A DNA stretch of 16,146 nucleotides from an uncultured Eubacteriales bacterium (GTDB lineage Bacteria; Bacillota; Clostridia; Oscillospirales; CAG-272), in NCBI GenBank assembly GCA_934462885.1, contig CAKSJC010000017.1:1-16146 (forward strand), written 5' to 3'. Positions 1-7,841 of the stretch are shown in pieces. A program made the translations under genes and the position numbers. Under the pieces are notes generated by a model. That model searched no databases and was not told the origin of the DNA. It worked only from the letters and a program-made list of their open reading frames with translations. Numbering within the stretch: the stretch's first letter is position 1; each line of letters starts with the position of its first letter.

Positions 1-96
1 CAATATATTATAGCAGAAAAATATACATAAAATCAAGACGCATATTGAAAAAATCAAGAGCAAAGGGAGAGCGGGCAAAAAAAAATGAGAAGATAC

Positions 97-124
97 TTGA
101 CATCCTGATAAAATGTTATATAAT
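97..124 (+). promoter_or_regulatory. Sigma-A-type promoter for the oxidoreductase gene
   Basis: TTGACA at 97-102 and TATAAT at 119-124 both match consensus exactly, with a 16-bp spacer. Transcription should start near 130-132, leaving a leader of about 80 nt before the ATG at 214. I see nothing gene-like in positions 1-96. Confidence 0.8.
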
Positions 125-131
125 TATTATG

Positions 132-149
132 TGGAAAAATGTTTTTCCA
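132..149. promoter_or_regulatory. Operator-like palindrome at the transcription start
   Basis: Eight-base perfect arms flank a TG centre: TGGAAAAA-TG-TTTTTCCA. It begins about 7 bp after the -10 box, so it overlaps or immediately follows the predicted start site. That is where a repressor operator would block initiation. The same sequence would also form a small 5' hairpin in the mRNA. The centre is TG rather than the CG usual for LacI/CcpA-family sites, so no regulator can be assigned. Confidence 0.45.
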
Positions 150-213
150 TTTTAATATGAAAATAGTTAAACCGCAGTCCTATATCCTTGGTGCGGAGAA
201 ATGGAGCTAAGCT

Positions 214-1260
214 ATGAAAAAAAACGCAGCTGTAATCGGATACGGCGGAATGGGCGCCGGCTTCCACTGCAAGCATTTACTTGAGAGCGATGTCTGCAAT
301 CTTGCCGGAATTTACGACATCGACGAAAAAAAGCGTGAACTTGCGTCTTCGCGCGGCATTAAAGTATATAACACACGCGAGGAACTTTTAGCTGATCCTA
401 CAATAGACATGGTAACGATCGCAACTCCTAACGATGTTCACGAAGAAATCGCCGTAGCAGCTCTTGAAGCAGGTAAAAACGTAATTTGCGAAAAGCCGGT
501 TACTCTTTCTCTTGAAAGTCTTGAAAGAATGATCGCGGCAGCAAATAAGTCAGGCAAGATATTCTCCGTTCATCAGAACAGAAGATTTGACGTTGACTGC
601 CTTGCGATGAAGAAAATACATGACAGCGGCGAGATTGGCGAGATAATAAATCTTGAGTCCCGCATACATGGAAGCCGCGGAATACCCTCCGACTGGAGAG
701 GTATCAAGAAGTACGGCGGCGGAATGCTTTATGACTGGGGTATTCACATTATCGACCAGGCGTGCATGATATTCGGCTATGACATCGCTTCCGTAAGATG
801 CGAATTTGATCATATCACAAACAAAGAAGTTGACGACGGATTCCAGCTATGGATTGAATATAAGAGCGGTCAGAAAGCTTATCTTGAAGTCGGTACATAT
901 AACTTTATTTCAATGCCTCGTTTTTATATGAGAGGTATGAAGGGAACCGCGAAGATCGAGGATTGGCGTCTCCCCGCTCATGTGGTAAAGTGCAAGGCAT
1001 GGAATGAAGCTGACGTCCTTCCGGTACAAAACGCAAGCGGACTTACAAAGACAATGGCGCCTCGCGACAGCATTACGGTAGACGAATACGATGTTGAGCG
1101 TCCCGTATCCGACGTACACGATTACTATCGTAACTTCGTCCGCGCTATCGACGGACTTGAAGAGCAGATGGTAACTCACGACCAGATGAGATGCATACTC
1201 AAGATAATAATGACTGCGTTTGAATCCGTTGAAAAAGGCGGAGCAAAGATAGTTTGGTAA
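214..1260 (+). CDS. Gfo/Idh/MocA-family NAD(P)-dependent oxidoreductase
   Basis: A cytoplasmic dehydrogenase of 348 residues, the usual size for this family, whose members oxidise or reduce sugars, inositols and related polyols with NAD(P). The N-terminal Rossmann fold has a glycine-rich loop at residues 9-15 (GYGGMGA). The family motif EKP is at 93-95, where the lysine is the conserved cofactor/catalytic residue. The C-terminal half carries GGGMLYDWGIH (168-178), whose histidine is the likely catalytic base. The start at 214 is supported by GGAG at 203-206 with a 7-nt gap. The gene has its own promoter and terminator, so it appears monocistronic. The sequence does not reveal the substrate, and no transporter or sugar-utilisation partner lies beside it. 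The family call is firm and the substrate is unknown. Confidence 0.92.
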   Translation: MKKNAAVIGYGGMGAGFHCKHLLESDVCNLAGIYDIDEKKRELASSRGIKVYNTREELLADPTIDMVTIATPNDVHEEIAVAALEAGKNVICEKPVTLSLESLERMIAAANKSGKIFSVHQNRRFDVDCLAMKKIHDSGEIGEIINLESRIHGSRGIPSDWRGIKKYGGGMLYDWGIHIIDQACMIFGYDIASVRCEFDHITNKEVDDGFQLWIEYKSGQKAYLEVGTYNFISMPRFYMRGMKGTAKIEDWRLPAHVVKCKAWNEADVLPVQNASGLTKTMAPRDSITVDEYDVERPVSDVHDYYRNFVRAIDGLEEQMVTHDQMRCILKIIMTAFESVEKGGAKIVW

Positions 1261-1275
1261 AATTCAGATTCTAAG

Positions 1276-1310
1276 AAACGGGGGACTTTTCCGGAAAAGT
1301 TCCCCGTTTT
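1276..1310 (+). terminator. Intrinsic terminator after the oxidoreductase gene
   Basis: A 15-bp stem with one G-U pair (arms 1276-1290 and 1295-1309) is closed by a CCGG tetraloop. The stem ends in a T-run (1307-1310) and starts with an A-run. It lies 16 nt after the stop codon and just before the cinA ribosome binding site, so cinA presumably depends on read-through or on a promoter hidden in this short gap. Confidence 0.88.
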
Positions 1311-1339
1311 ATAATTACAAGAAAAAACGGAGGAAAAAG

Positions 1340-2617
1340 ATGGTTTGCGAAATACTTTGCATCGGAACGGAGATACTTCTCGGCGATATCGTGAATACCG
1401 ACGCCGCTTTTATAGCAAGGGCACTTGCCGCACTGGGATTTACGTCGTACAGACAAAGTGCAGTCGGTGATAACCACGACAGACTGATTGAGGCGGCAAA
1501 GGAAGCTTTGGAACGCTCCGATATACTCATAATGACCGGCGGACTCGGTCCGACTTGCGACGATATAACAAAGTCAGCGGCAGCGGAGATTTTCGGAAGG
1601 CAAATGTACTTTGACGAAGATACCGCAAAAGACATAGAACTGTTTTTTAAAAAAATAGGTCGCGAGATGACTGAAAATAATCTTGCGCAGGCATATATTC
1701 CCGAAGGCGCTGAGATTTTCTTTAATAAATGGGGAACAGCGCCCGGAATAGCGCTTTCGGGCGAGATAAACGGAAAAACAAAACACGCTATTCTGTTGCC
1801 GGGACCTCCCGGCGAGTGCGAGCCGATGTTTGAAGAATACGTAAAGCCGTATCTTGCGCGTCTCTCAAGAGAGACTATATGCAGTCTAAACCTCCACCTT
1901 TACGGCATAGGCGAGTCGGGAGCGGAACAGATTTTAAGACCGATCATGGAGAAGGCCGAAAATCCCACGGTAGCTCCGTATGCCTGCGAGCATGAAGTTA
2001 GAATACGCATAACGGCACGCGCCGAATCTTTGGAGAAAGCTAAAGAAATGTGCCGCTTTGAAGCCGATATCATTTATAAAACGGAAGCCGGAAAATATAT
2101 ATTCGCTGAAAGCAATAACCTGTTTGAAGCGAAAAACTCGGTGGTTCTGAAGCTTATACACGAACTCAGAGAGCGGAAAATGACTTTTGCGACTGCGGAG
2201 AGTTGTACTGCGGGAATGATTGCGTCGCGGGTGGGAGATATTCCCGGAGCGTCGGATGTGCTTATGGGCGGCATTGTCTCATACGCGAATGAGGTGAAGA
2301 TGAAAGTTCTCGGCGTTCCGACGGAGGTGCTGCGTGATTTTGGAGCAGTGTCGGAAGAATGTGCGGGATATATGGCGGAGGGTGCGCGCCGCACGATAGG
2401 CGCGGATATTGCAGTATCTGTAACGGGAATCGCGGGACCCGGAGGCGGAACGGACAAAAAACCGGTCGGAACTGTCTGCTTCGGCGTATCTGATGAAAGA
2501 GGAGTTTACACGGAAACAAAGCATTTCAGCACAAAGAACGATAGATCGAAAATACGCCGTCTTACGACGGCGCACGCGATGATGCTTGTCATTAAAAGAC
2601 TGCGCGGAGATATATAA
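1340..2617 (+). CDS. cinA: CinA: MoCF-like domain plus NMN deamidase (PncC) domain
   Basis: A full-length two-domain CinA of 425 residues. The N-terminal half (about 1-170) is the MoCF/molybdopterin-binding fold, with GTEILLGDIVNT (9-20) and TGGLGPTCDD (66-75). In CinA proteins this part can act as an ADP-ribose pyrophosphatase. The C-terminal half (about 265-420) is the PncC fold, with TAESCTAG (285-292) and a GIAGPGGGTDKKPVGTV stretch (363-379). PncC hydrolyses nicotinamide mononucleotide to nicotinate mononucleotide, recycling the product released by bacterial DNA ligase. The usual TAESCTGG has one G replaced by A, a mild change. The start is fixed by GGAGG at 1329-1333, 6 nt before ATG. 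cinA often sits beside recA in Firmicutes; here recA is not in view. PncB, encoded at 3802-5259, makes the same product, nicotinate mononucleotide. Confidence 0.95.
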   Translation: MVCEILCIGTEILLGDIVNTDAAFIARALAALGFTSYRQSAVGDNHDRLIEAAKEALERSDILIMTGGLGPTCDDITKSAAAEIFGRQMYFDEDTAKDIELFFKKIGREMTENNLAQAYIPEGAEIFFNKWGTAPGIALSGEINGKTKHAILLPGPPGECEPMFEEYVKPYLARLSRETICSLNLHLYGIGESGAEQILRPIMEKAENPTVAPYACEHEVRIRITARAESLEKAKEMCRFEADIIYKTEAGKYIFAESNNLFEAKNSVVLKLIHELRERKMTFATAESCTAGMIASRVGDIPGASDVLMGGIVSYANEVKMKVLGVPTEVLRDFGAVSEECAGYMAEGARRTIGADIAVSVTGIAGPGGGTDKKPVGTVCFGVSDERGVYTETKHFSTKNDRSKIRRLTTAHAMMLVIKRLRGDI

Positions 2618-2663
2618 AAAAGATCTATAAAATTACATGAAACCAATCGCTGTTTTTATTGGC

Positions 2664-2694
2664 GCGGGATACTATTTTATAAAAAATATCCCGC
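2664..2694. other. GC-tipped hairpin in the cinA 3' region
   Basis: Arms GCGGGATA (2664-2671) and TATCCCGC (2687-2694) are perfect 8-bp complements around an AT-rich 15-nt loop. No T-run follows on the plus strand. A second short stem, CCAAT/ATTGG, lies just before it (about 2643-2662). It could be a weak terminator or an mRNA 3'-end structure. The rest of the 258-bp gap between cinA and the next gene holds only this and the strong terminator at 2792-2836. Confidence 0.4.
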
Positions 2695-2791
2695 ACGTCT
2701 CTGTCAATGAATTTTCATCTGATTGGATAAACAAAAAAGTGTTATTTCTTGTAAACCTTGAATAAATCTGCCTGCTCAAGCTTGAAAACTT

Positions 2792-2836
2792 AAAAAACGG
2801 GAAAAAACTTTTTGTGAAAGTTTTTTCCCGTTTTTT
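2792..2836. terminator. Bidirectional intrinsic terminator between convergent genes
   Basis: A perfect 20-bp stem (arms 2792-2811 and 2817-2836) has a 5-nt loop, with six A's at one foot and six T's at the other, so it should work in both directions. It lies between cinA (plus strand) and the radical SAM gene (minus strand), which run towards each other. Confidence 0.93.
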
Positions 2837-2875
2837 ATGATAATCGTATATTTTTTCTGAACCGAACAATAGAAA

Positions 2876-3790
2876 CTAAAAATCAGGTGTAAACGTCTTT
2901 GTAGCCGAAGAGCGTTCCTGTATATATCCTTCAAAGCCGAGTCGTATCGCTTCTTTTACGACTGAGGCATACTCATAGGAGGTTATTTTTCTTGCGATTT
3001 CGTGATATTTATGCTTGTCAGCGAGAAAATCTGGAGTATACTGAGCCATGAGGGAAAGTCGTATTCCCTCAACAGGAACTGTGTTTGCTATATCGCAAAG
3101 AGCAGATATCGAGTCGTTTCGGTGAGATGGAAGAACGAGATGCCTTACTATAACGCCTTTTTTCATCATTCCGTCGGAGTCAAATTCCGCCTTTCCTGCG
3201 ACAGCATACATTTCACAAAGTGCAGAGAGCGCTGTTTTCGGATAATCCTCGGCTGCGGAGTATTTTTTTGAAAGCTCCGGCGAGTGATATTTATAATCTG
3301 TGAGAAAAATATCAACCGTGCCGAGAAGAGAACGTATGGTTTGAGAGGTTTCGTAACCTCCCGTGTTCCATATAATCGGAACCGACAAGCCTCGCTCACG
3401 CGCAAGCGCCACTGTTTTTATGATGCTTGGAGTATAGTGCGTCGGTGATACAAGATTTATATTGTATGCACCCGACTTCTCAAGCGTCAGCATTTCGCAG
3501 GCGAGCGCTTCCGGCGAGTAGACGTAATCGGGAGAAGTTGGACTGCTTATTCTGTTGTTCTGGCAGTAGACGCAGCCGAGCGGACAATGCGTGAAAAAAA
3601 TTGCGCCCGATCCCCTCTCGGCATCATCGTCTTTCCCATATCCGCTGACAGGCGGTTCTTCCCAACGGTGGAGCATTATTTTCGATACCGACATTTCATG
3701 CCCCGCTCCGCAGCGACCCGTTATTTCGTATCTGTTTATACCGCACGAACGGGGACAGATACGGCATGAAAGATATTCTTTATATATCAT
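2876..3790 (-). CDS. PflX-type (COG1313-like) radical SAM protein
   Basis: A 304-residue radical SAM enzyme resembling the group annotated as PflX or pyruvate formate-lyase activase-like. The SAM cluster motif CPLGCVYC puts the three iron-sulfur ligands at C69, C73 and C76 (spacing CxxxCxxC). An N-terminal cysteine set at C9, C12, C16 and C27 (CRICPRSCG...GRCGAG) is typical of this group and may hold extra metal or an extra cluster. No glycyl-radical enzyme lies nearby, so the activase label should not be read as function. The start codon lies 11 nt after the pncB stop with no strong ribosome binding site of its own, which suggests translational coupling and a shared mRNA with pncB. It is the last gene before the shared terminator. 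The family is clear; the substrate is unknown. Confidence 0.88.
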   Translation of the reverse strand: MIYKEYLSCRICPRSCGINRYEITGRCGAGHEMSVSKIMLHRWEEPPVSGYGKDDDAERGSGAIFFTHCPLGCVYCQNNRISSPTSPDYVYSPEALACEMLTLEKSGAYNINLVSPTHYTPSIIKTVALARERGLSVPIIWNTGGYETSQTIRSLLGTVDIFLTDYKYHSPELSKKYSAAEDYPKTALSALCEMYAVAGKAEFDSDGMMKKGVIVRHLVLPSHRNDSISALCDIANTVPVEGIRLSLMAQYTPDFLADKHKYHEIARKITSYEYASVVKEAIRLGFEGYIQERSSATKTFTPDF

Positions 3791-3801
3791 TTATTCGCCG
3801 T

Positions 3802-5259
3802 TTATTTATCACCTTTTATGAAGTGAGAGACCATACTGTACTTTAGATCCCAGAGTTTCTGCGAAAGATCAACATAATAATTGTGCGGATTTTCGAATCT
3901 TAATACTTCCGTCCACATTGTGGCAAGCTCGCGCTTGCAGTGATCTCGTATTTCGTCAAGCGGCGGCATATTATAAACAAGCTTTCCGGATCTGAAAATC
4001 GGAACAAGTACTTCGCGCGCTGTAAAATCGCAAAGAACGCGTCTCTTCCAAGTGTACTCCGGATCGAATATCTGAAGCGGTGCGGACTGGTCAATAGTCT
4101 CATCATGCATCATAATAAGGTCGGCTTCTGCTTTTCCGGTTTTGTTTGAGTAAAGTCTGAATAATTTTTTAAATCCGGGATTTGTGATTTTTGCGGCGTT
4201 CTCGCTTACTTTTATCTTTGGGATTATCTTTCCGTCGCGGTCCTCGACGGCGGCAAGCTTATAAACGCATCCGAATACCGCGTCGCTTTTTGCCGTAATA
4301 AGTCTTTCGCCGATGCCGAAAGCGTCGATAGAAGCGCCCTGTGACAAAAGCTCTGTTATGAGGTATTCGTCGAGCGCGTTCGAGACGATGATTTTGCAAT
4401 CGGAAAGTCCTTCTTCATCAAGGATAGCTCTTACTTTTTTAGTAAGATAAGCAATATCTCCCGAGTCGATACGGATACCGCATTTTTTAAGTCCCATCGG
4501 CCAAAGAACATCCTTTACCGCGCGGATTGCGTTGTGTATTCCGGAACCCAGAACACTGTATGTATCGATAAGAAGAGTCGGATTATTCGGATAAAGTCTG
4601 CAATATGTCGCAAAAGCCTCATATTCGCTGTCGAACATCTGTACCCATGAATGAGCCATAGTTCCGCCGGCGGGAACACCGTAAAGTTTGTCCGAGAGGG
4701 TGCAGGCAGTACCTGTACATCCGCCGATATAAGCGGCGCGTGCGCCGTAAACTGCGGCATCCTCGCCGTGAGCGCGGCGGCTGCCGAATTCGGAGATAGG
4801 TCTGTCTCCCGCGGCACGAACCATTCGGGAAGCTTTTGTTGCGATAAGCGACTGGTGATTGAACGCGAGAAGGACATAAGTTTCGATAAGCTGAGCTTCA
4901 ATGGCGGGAGCACGTACCGTAAGGATAGGCTCGCCGGGGAAGATTACAGTTCCCTCGGGAACAGCCCATATTTCTCCGGTGAATTCGAATTCAGAGAGAT
5001 AGGTAAGAAACTCTTCGCTGAATATATTTTTAGCACGCAGAAAATCTATATCGTCTTTATTAAACCGAAGATTTTCGATATATCGGATTATTTGTTCAAG
5101 TCCTGCGGCAATAGCGTATCCGCCACCGTCGGGAACACGTCTGTAAAATACGTCGAAGTACGCGATTTTATCACGCATACCGCTTTCAAAGTAACCTCTG
5201 CCCATTGTAAGTTCGTAGAAATCGCAGAGAAGTGCAAGAGAGTATCCGTTTGTTTTCAT
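3802..5259 (-). CDS. pncB: Nicotinate phosphoribosyltransferase
   Basis: Makes nicotinate mononucleotide from nicotinic acid and PRPP, usually coupled to ATP hydrolysis, in the Preiss-Handler NAD salvage route. The protein has 485 residues, the length of the longer Gram-positive PncB type. Visible motifs are DFYELTMG (13-20), SEFGSRRAHG (156-165), a phosphoribosyl-binding TGT/LSDKLYG region (183-194) and GGTMAHSWVQMF (198-209). H203 in the last motif matches the histidine that is phosphorylated in characterised PncB enzymes. The start ATG is preceded by GAGGA about 8 nt upstream. The gene follows thiI by 117 nt and precedes the radical SAM gene by 11 nt. A possible weak promoter (TTGAGT-18-TATATA) overlaps the thiI stop. 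The call is firm. Confidence 0.96.
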   Translation of the reverse strand: MKTNGYSLALLCDFYELTMGRGYFESGMRDKIAYFDVFYRRVPDGGGYAIAAGLEQIIRYIENLRFNKDDIDFLRAKNIFSEEFLTYLSEFEFTGEIWAVPEGTVIFPGEPILTVRAPAIEAQLIETYVLLAFNHQSLIATKASRMVRAAGDRPISEFGSRRAHGEDAAVYGARAAYIGGCTGTACTLSDKLYGVPAGGTMAHSWVQMFDSEYEAFATYCRLYPNNPTLLIDTYSVLGSGIHNAIRAVKDVLWPMGLKKCGIRIDSGDIAYLTKKVRAILDEEGLSDCKIIVSNALDEYLITELLSQGASIDAFGIGERLITAKSDAVFGCVYKLAAVEDRDGKIIPKIKVSENAAKITNPGFKKLFRLYSNKTGKAEADLIMMHDETIDQSAPLQIFDPEYTWKRRVLCDFTAREVLVPIFRSGKLVYNMPPLDEIRDHCKRELATMWTEVLRFENPHNYYVDLSQKLWDLKYSMVSHFIKGDK

Positions 5260-5376
5260 ATTCTTTTCCTCATTTGTTAAAATAGTCCCAAAAATGAAAG
5301 GACCTATACGGAGGGAGCCGTCCGTGCAATAGACCCTTACGCGCGTTTTTTATATAGATTTACGTTGAAGCCGTAC

Positions 5377-6573
5377 TCAAAGCTCCTGCTTCAACACTAA
5401 GGTGGTTCTTGTAGCCCACGCTTCATCGGTGAGAGCGTCTATATCTATTTTTGCTTCTTCTGCCTTAACTTTTTCAAGTTCGGGCTGAGTACGCGGATGT
5501 TTCGGAGTAAACACTGTGCAGCAGTCGTCGAACGGAAGTATAGATGTTTCAAACGTGCCGATGGAGCGGGAAATCTTGATTATTTCTTCCTTATCCATTC
5601 CGATGAGAGGACGGAAAACGGGACGGTCAGCCGATTCTTCGGTGACGCACATAGCGCGCAGAGTCTGAGAAGCGACCTGTCCGAGGGATTCTCCCGTAAC
5701 AAGTACGCCGCAGGAGTTTTCTTCCGCGCTTCTTGAGGCAAGACGCATCATAAAGCGTCTTAACAGAAGTGTAAAGTAGTCTTCGTCGCAGGTGTCACGC
5801 ATCACTTCCTGTATGTGGGTAAGTGATATTACGTGAACTTTTATTTTTCCGCAGTATTCCGTAAGCTTAGAGGCAAGAGTCATGACTTTCTCTCGAGCCG
5901 CCTCGCTCGTATAAGGAAAGCTGTCAAAATGAACGCAGTCGACAGTCATGCCGCGCTTCATCATCATATATCCGGCGACGGGAGAGTCGATACCCCCTGA
6001 GAGAAGAAGAAGTCCTTTCCCGGCAGAGCCAAGGGGCATTCCTCCAGCACCGCTGTCCTGTCCCGCATGGATGTACGCGTGATTTTCGCGGACTTCAATG
6101 CGCACGACAACATCGGGATTTCTTAAATCGACTTTCATTTCAGGCATAACGTCGAGTATTGCCCCGCCTACTTCTCCGGAAAGTTCGGGGGAAGAAAGCG
6201 GAAATCTTTTGTCGCTTCTTTTAGCTTCGCATTTGAAAGTTTTGTATTTGGATAATTTTTCGGGAAGATAAGTTTTGGCAGTCGAGATGATATCTTCAAG
6301 CGTCTTTTTGCAAACTGCGGCTCGGCAAATACCTGCGAAGCCGAATACTTTACCTATCTGACTGTACATACGGTCAAGTGAGTTTTCTGCTTCTTCGTTA
6401 TTTGGTTCGACATAAACTGTGCTTTGGTTGTATCTCACCGTGTAGCTGCCGATCATCGCGGCGCGGCGCTTTACCTCGCGGAGAAGCTGAGCTTCAAATG
6501 TGCATTTGTTAGTTCCTTTTAATACGATCTCTCCGTATTTACAGAGAATAACTTCATTCATTTTGTATCCCAT
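5377..6573 (-). CDS. thiI: tRNA 4-thiouridine synthase ThiI (no rhodanese domain)
   Basis: Adenylates U8 of tRNA and transfers sulfur to it; in some bacteria it also supplies sulfur for the thiamine thiazole. Of 398 residues, the N-terminal part holds the ferredoxin-like and THUMP region (about 60-170, tRNA binding). The PP-loop ATPase begins at SGGIDSP (192-198). The C-terminal part has the GESLGQVASQT signature (294-304) and a cysteine pair C351-C352 in DDCCTVFTPKHP, the likely catalytic site. E. coli ThiI carries a C-terminal rhodanese domain; here the protein ends without one, as in Bacillus and most Clostridia, so a dedicated cysteine desulfurase is expected elsewhere. Two starts are possible: ATG at 6573 or ATG at 6561. 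The second gives MNEVILCKYGE, fits the usual family N-terminus better, and has GGGA 6 nt upstream. Both have weak ribosome binding sites. Confidence 0.95.
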   Translation of the reverse strand: MGYKMNEVILCKYGEIVLKGTNKCTFEAQLLREVKRRAAMIGSYTVRYNQSTVYVEPNNEEAENSLDRMYSQIGKVFGFAGICRAAVCKKTLEDIISTAKTYLPEKLSKYKTFKCEAKRSDKRFPLSSPELSGEVGGAILDVMPEMKVDLRNPDVVVRIEVRENHAYIHAGQDSGAGGMPLGSAGKGLLLLSGGIDSPVAGYMMMKRGMTVDCVHFDSFPYTSEAAREKVMTLASKLTEYCGKIKVHVISLTHIQEVMRDTCDEDYFTLLLRRFMMRLASRSAEENSCGVLVTGESLGQVASQTLRAMCVTEESADRPVFRPLIGMDKEEIIKISRSIGTFETSILPFDDCCTVFTPKHPRTQPELEKVKAEEAKIDIDALTDEAWATRTTLVLKQEL

Positions 6574-6627
6574 ATTTTATATGTCCGTTTCTGTTTATAT
6601 GATTGATTTTATATATGATCTCAGCAA

Positions 6628-6680
6628 AATGGAGATATTCCATTCTAAAAAAGCATCCGTGGCAGTCTGATCGTTATCAG
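6628..6680. repeat. Two small inverted repeats upstream of thiI
   Basis: AATGGA-GATAT-TCCATT (6628-6644) and CTGAT-CGTT-ATCAG (6667-6680) are perfect short inverted repeats 55-107 bp upstream of thiI. They could be regulator sites or leader hairpins. No convincing -35/-10 pair for thiI was found next to them, so function is open. Confidence 0.3.
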
Positions 6681-6726
6681 ATGTGAAGTGTACGGAAAAA
6701 TAAATGCTGTGTATAAAAAAGAGCTT

Positions 6727-6977
6727 CGAATTTAATGAATGCAAACTCTGTGCAACAAGTAATGTTTTCAACACGCTGTTCTTTACTTGGATTGAATTCG
6801 GGTACACAACAAGTTGAAAGAGCGGTTCGGATTTTTTCGGTTGCCGACAATGCAGGAGAAACAAAGGAGATTTGCGATCCGCGCGTTAAGGCGCGGATGA
6901 CGTTCGCGCAGAACGTCAAGCAAAGCTCGGGTACACAACAAGTTGAAAGAGAAATCCGGATTTCTTCGGTTGTGTAC
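6727..6977. repeat. Palindromic mosaic with a 25-bp direct repeat
   Basis: This non-coding block within the 590-bp gap 6574-7163 consists almost wholly of symmetrical elements. (1) An outer inverted repeat CGAATTTAAT (6727-6736)/ATTGAATTCG (6791-6800) with one mismatch encloses CAAGTAA/TTACTTG (6756-6762, 6783-6789). (2) A 25-bp sequence at 6798-6822 recurs exactly at 6927-6951. (3) Between the copies are two perfect hairpins: ATCCGCGC/GCGCGGAT (6877-6884, 6891-6898) and GACGTTC/GAACGTC (6899-6905, 6911-6917). (4) The second copy opens a long hairpin with arms GTACACAAC (6931-6939) and GTTGTGTAC (6969-6977), and inner palindrome AGAAATCC/GGATTTCT (6950-6965). The two repeat copies are 129 bp apart, a multiple of three, so they create repeated peptides in chance open frames on both strands. 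I read it as a non-autonomous interspersed repeat (REP- or MITE-like), not a gene. The remaining 6978-7163 holds one small hairpin (CGCGG/CCGCG, 7074-7089) and nothing else convincing. Confidence 0.7.
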
Positions 6978-7163
6978 AGTATACCATATTTCGGGCATTC
7001 TTGGAAGAGATAATTATGAAGAAATATATATTTTTTTGCTTTTTGTTTTTCCTCAAATTGCACATACATACTGCGCGGCCTTTACCGCGTGCCGCATTGG
7101 TTGAAACGAGCGAAAAAATGCATTAATGGGATAGCGTATCATCAGCTAAACGGCGTACAAAAC

Positions 7164-7841
7164 TTATAAAGATGAAACAAAAGCATTAATTATCCGCGAC
7201 GAAACTTCGTCGGGGGATATTTCGGGATGCCACTGAACTCCGAGAAAAAAATTCAGTTTTTCCATAAATACAGCTTCACAGATACCGTCAGAAGAAACAG
7301 CGCCGATTTCGCATTTTCCCGCAGTTTTTACCGACTGATGATGAAAACTGTTCACAATAGCCTCGCCGCACTCTGCAATTTCACGAAGTCTGCCTGAAAA
7401 AGAGACGGCGTGATGCGGATGCTCTCCCGCCGCATCCTCCGCATGTGCCGGGTAAGGCATATCCTGAAAGAGCGTTCCGCCGCACGCGACCGCCATTACC
7501 TGTATCCCGCGGCATATTCCGAGAACCGGACGGTTTGCGGAGATCAGCTTTTTCGTAAGTTCAATCTCAAAGTTATCACGTATCATATCAATATCCGTTG
7601 TTTCTTTTGCCATGGGCTCACCGTAAAAACGCGGATTGATATCTCCTCCTCCGGTTAAAATAAACCCGTCAAATGCAGATACGATAGAATTTATCGCATC
7701 TGCATTCAGTATTGGCGGGAGGATAATCGGTATAAGCTCGCAGCCGGCAATCCACGCGCCGTGCATAAGATATTCGACGTATCTTTTTTTCAAAAAATAT
7801 TTTCCTCCCTCTGAGGATTCTGTAAACGCAACTTTTTTCAT
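7164..7841 (-). CDS. Class I glutamine amidotransferase-like hydrolase (peptidase C26, PuuD-like)
   Basis: A 225-residue cytoplasmic hydrolase of the peptidase C26 family, whose best-known member cleaves gamma-glutamyl-GABA in putrescine breakdown. Visible motifs are the GGGDINPRFYGE stretch (64-75), the nucleophile elbow PVLGICRG with Cys110, NSFHHQSV (164-171) and VQWHPE with His205 and Glu207 completing the Cys-His-Glu triad. All three catalytic residues are present. No synthetase domain is attached and no polyamine genes flank it, so the substrate could be any gamma-glutamyl amide. The start has an AGGAGA ribosome binding site 6 nt upstream. It is divergent from the operon starting at 8008 (166-bp shared upstream region), and no clear terminator follows it. 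Family firm, exact substrate uncertain. Confidence 0.88.
   Translation of the reverse strand: MKKVAFTESSEGGKYFLKKRYVEYLMHGAWIAGCELIPIILPPILNADAINSIVSAFDGFILTGGGDINPRFYGEPMAKETTDIDMIRDNFEIELTKKLISANRPVLGICRGIQVMAVACGGTLFQDMPYPAHAEDAAGEHPHHAVSFSGRLREIAECGEAIVNSFHHQSVKTAGKCEIGAVSSDGICEAVFMEKLNFFLGVQWHPEISPDEVSSRIINAFVSSL

Noticed and set aside
2074..2575. Several minus-strand ORFs inside cinA
   Set aside because: They overlap conserved PncC motifs of cinA and have no features of their own.
4651..5280. A 209-codon plus-strand ORF opposite pncB
   Set aside because: It is antisense to a clear, full-length pncB with intact motifs; composition and lack of any recognisable domain mark it as a shadow frame.
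5260..5376. Possible riboswitch or terminator in the thiI-pncB gap
   Set aside because: Only a 5-bp ACGGA/TCCGT stem and a weak GTCC/GGAC stem are visible, with no T-run and no known aptamer signature, so it was not called.
6735..7013. Open frames on both strands across the repeat mosaic (92 codons plus strand, 130 and 71 codons minus strand) with repeated peptide segments
   Set aside because: The repeated peptides arise only because the 25-bp DNA repeats are spaced by a multiple of three. No ribosome binding sites suit them, frames on both strands are open together, and the DNA symmetry explains the pattern.
7016..7126. A 36-codon plus-strand ORF starting MKKYIFFCFLFFLKL, resembling a signal peptide, with GGAAGA about 7 nt upstream
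   Set aside because: The hydrophobic stretch comes from a T-rich run, the tail shows no domain, and no conservation can be judged. Too little to call a gene.
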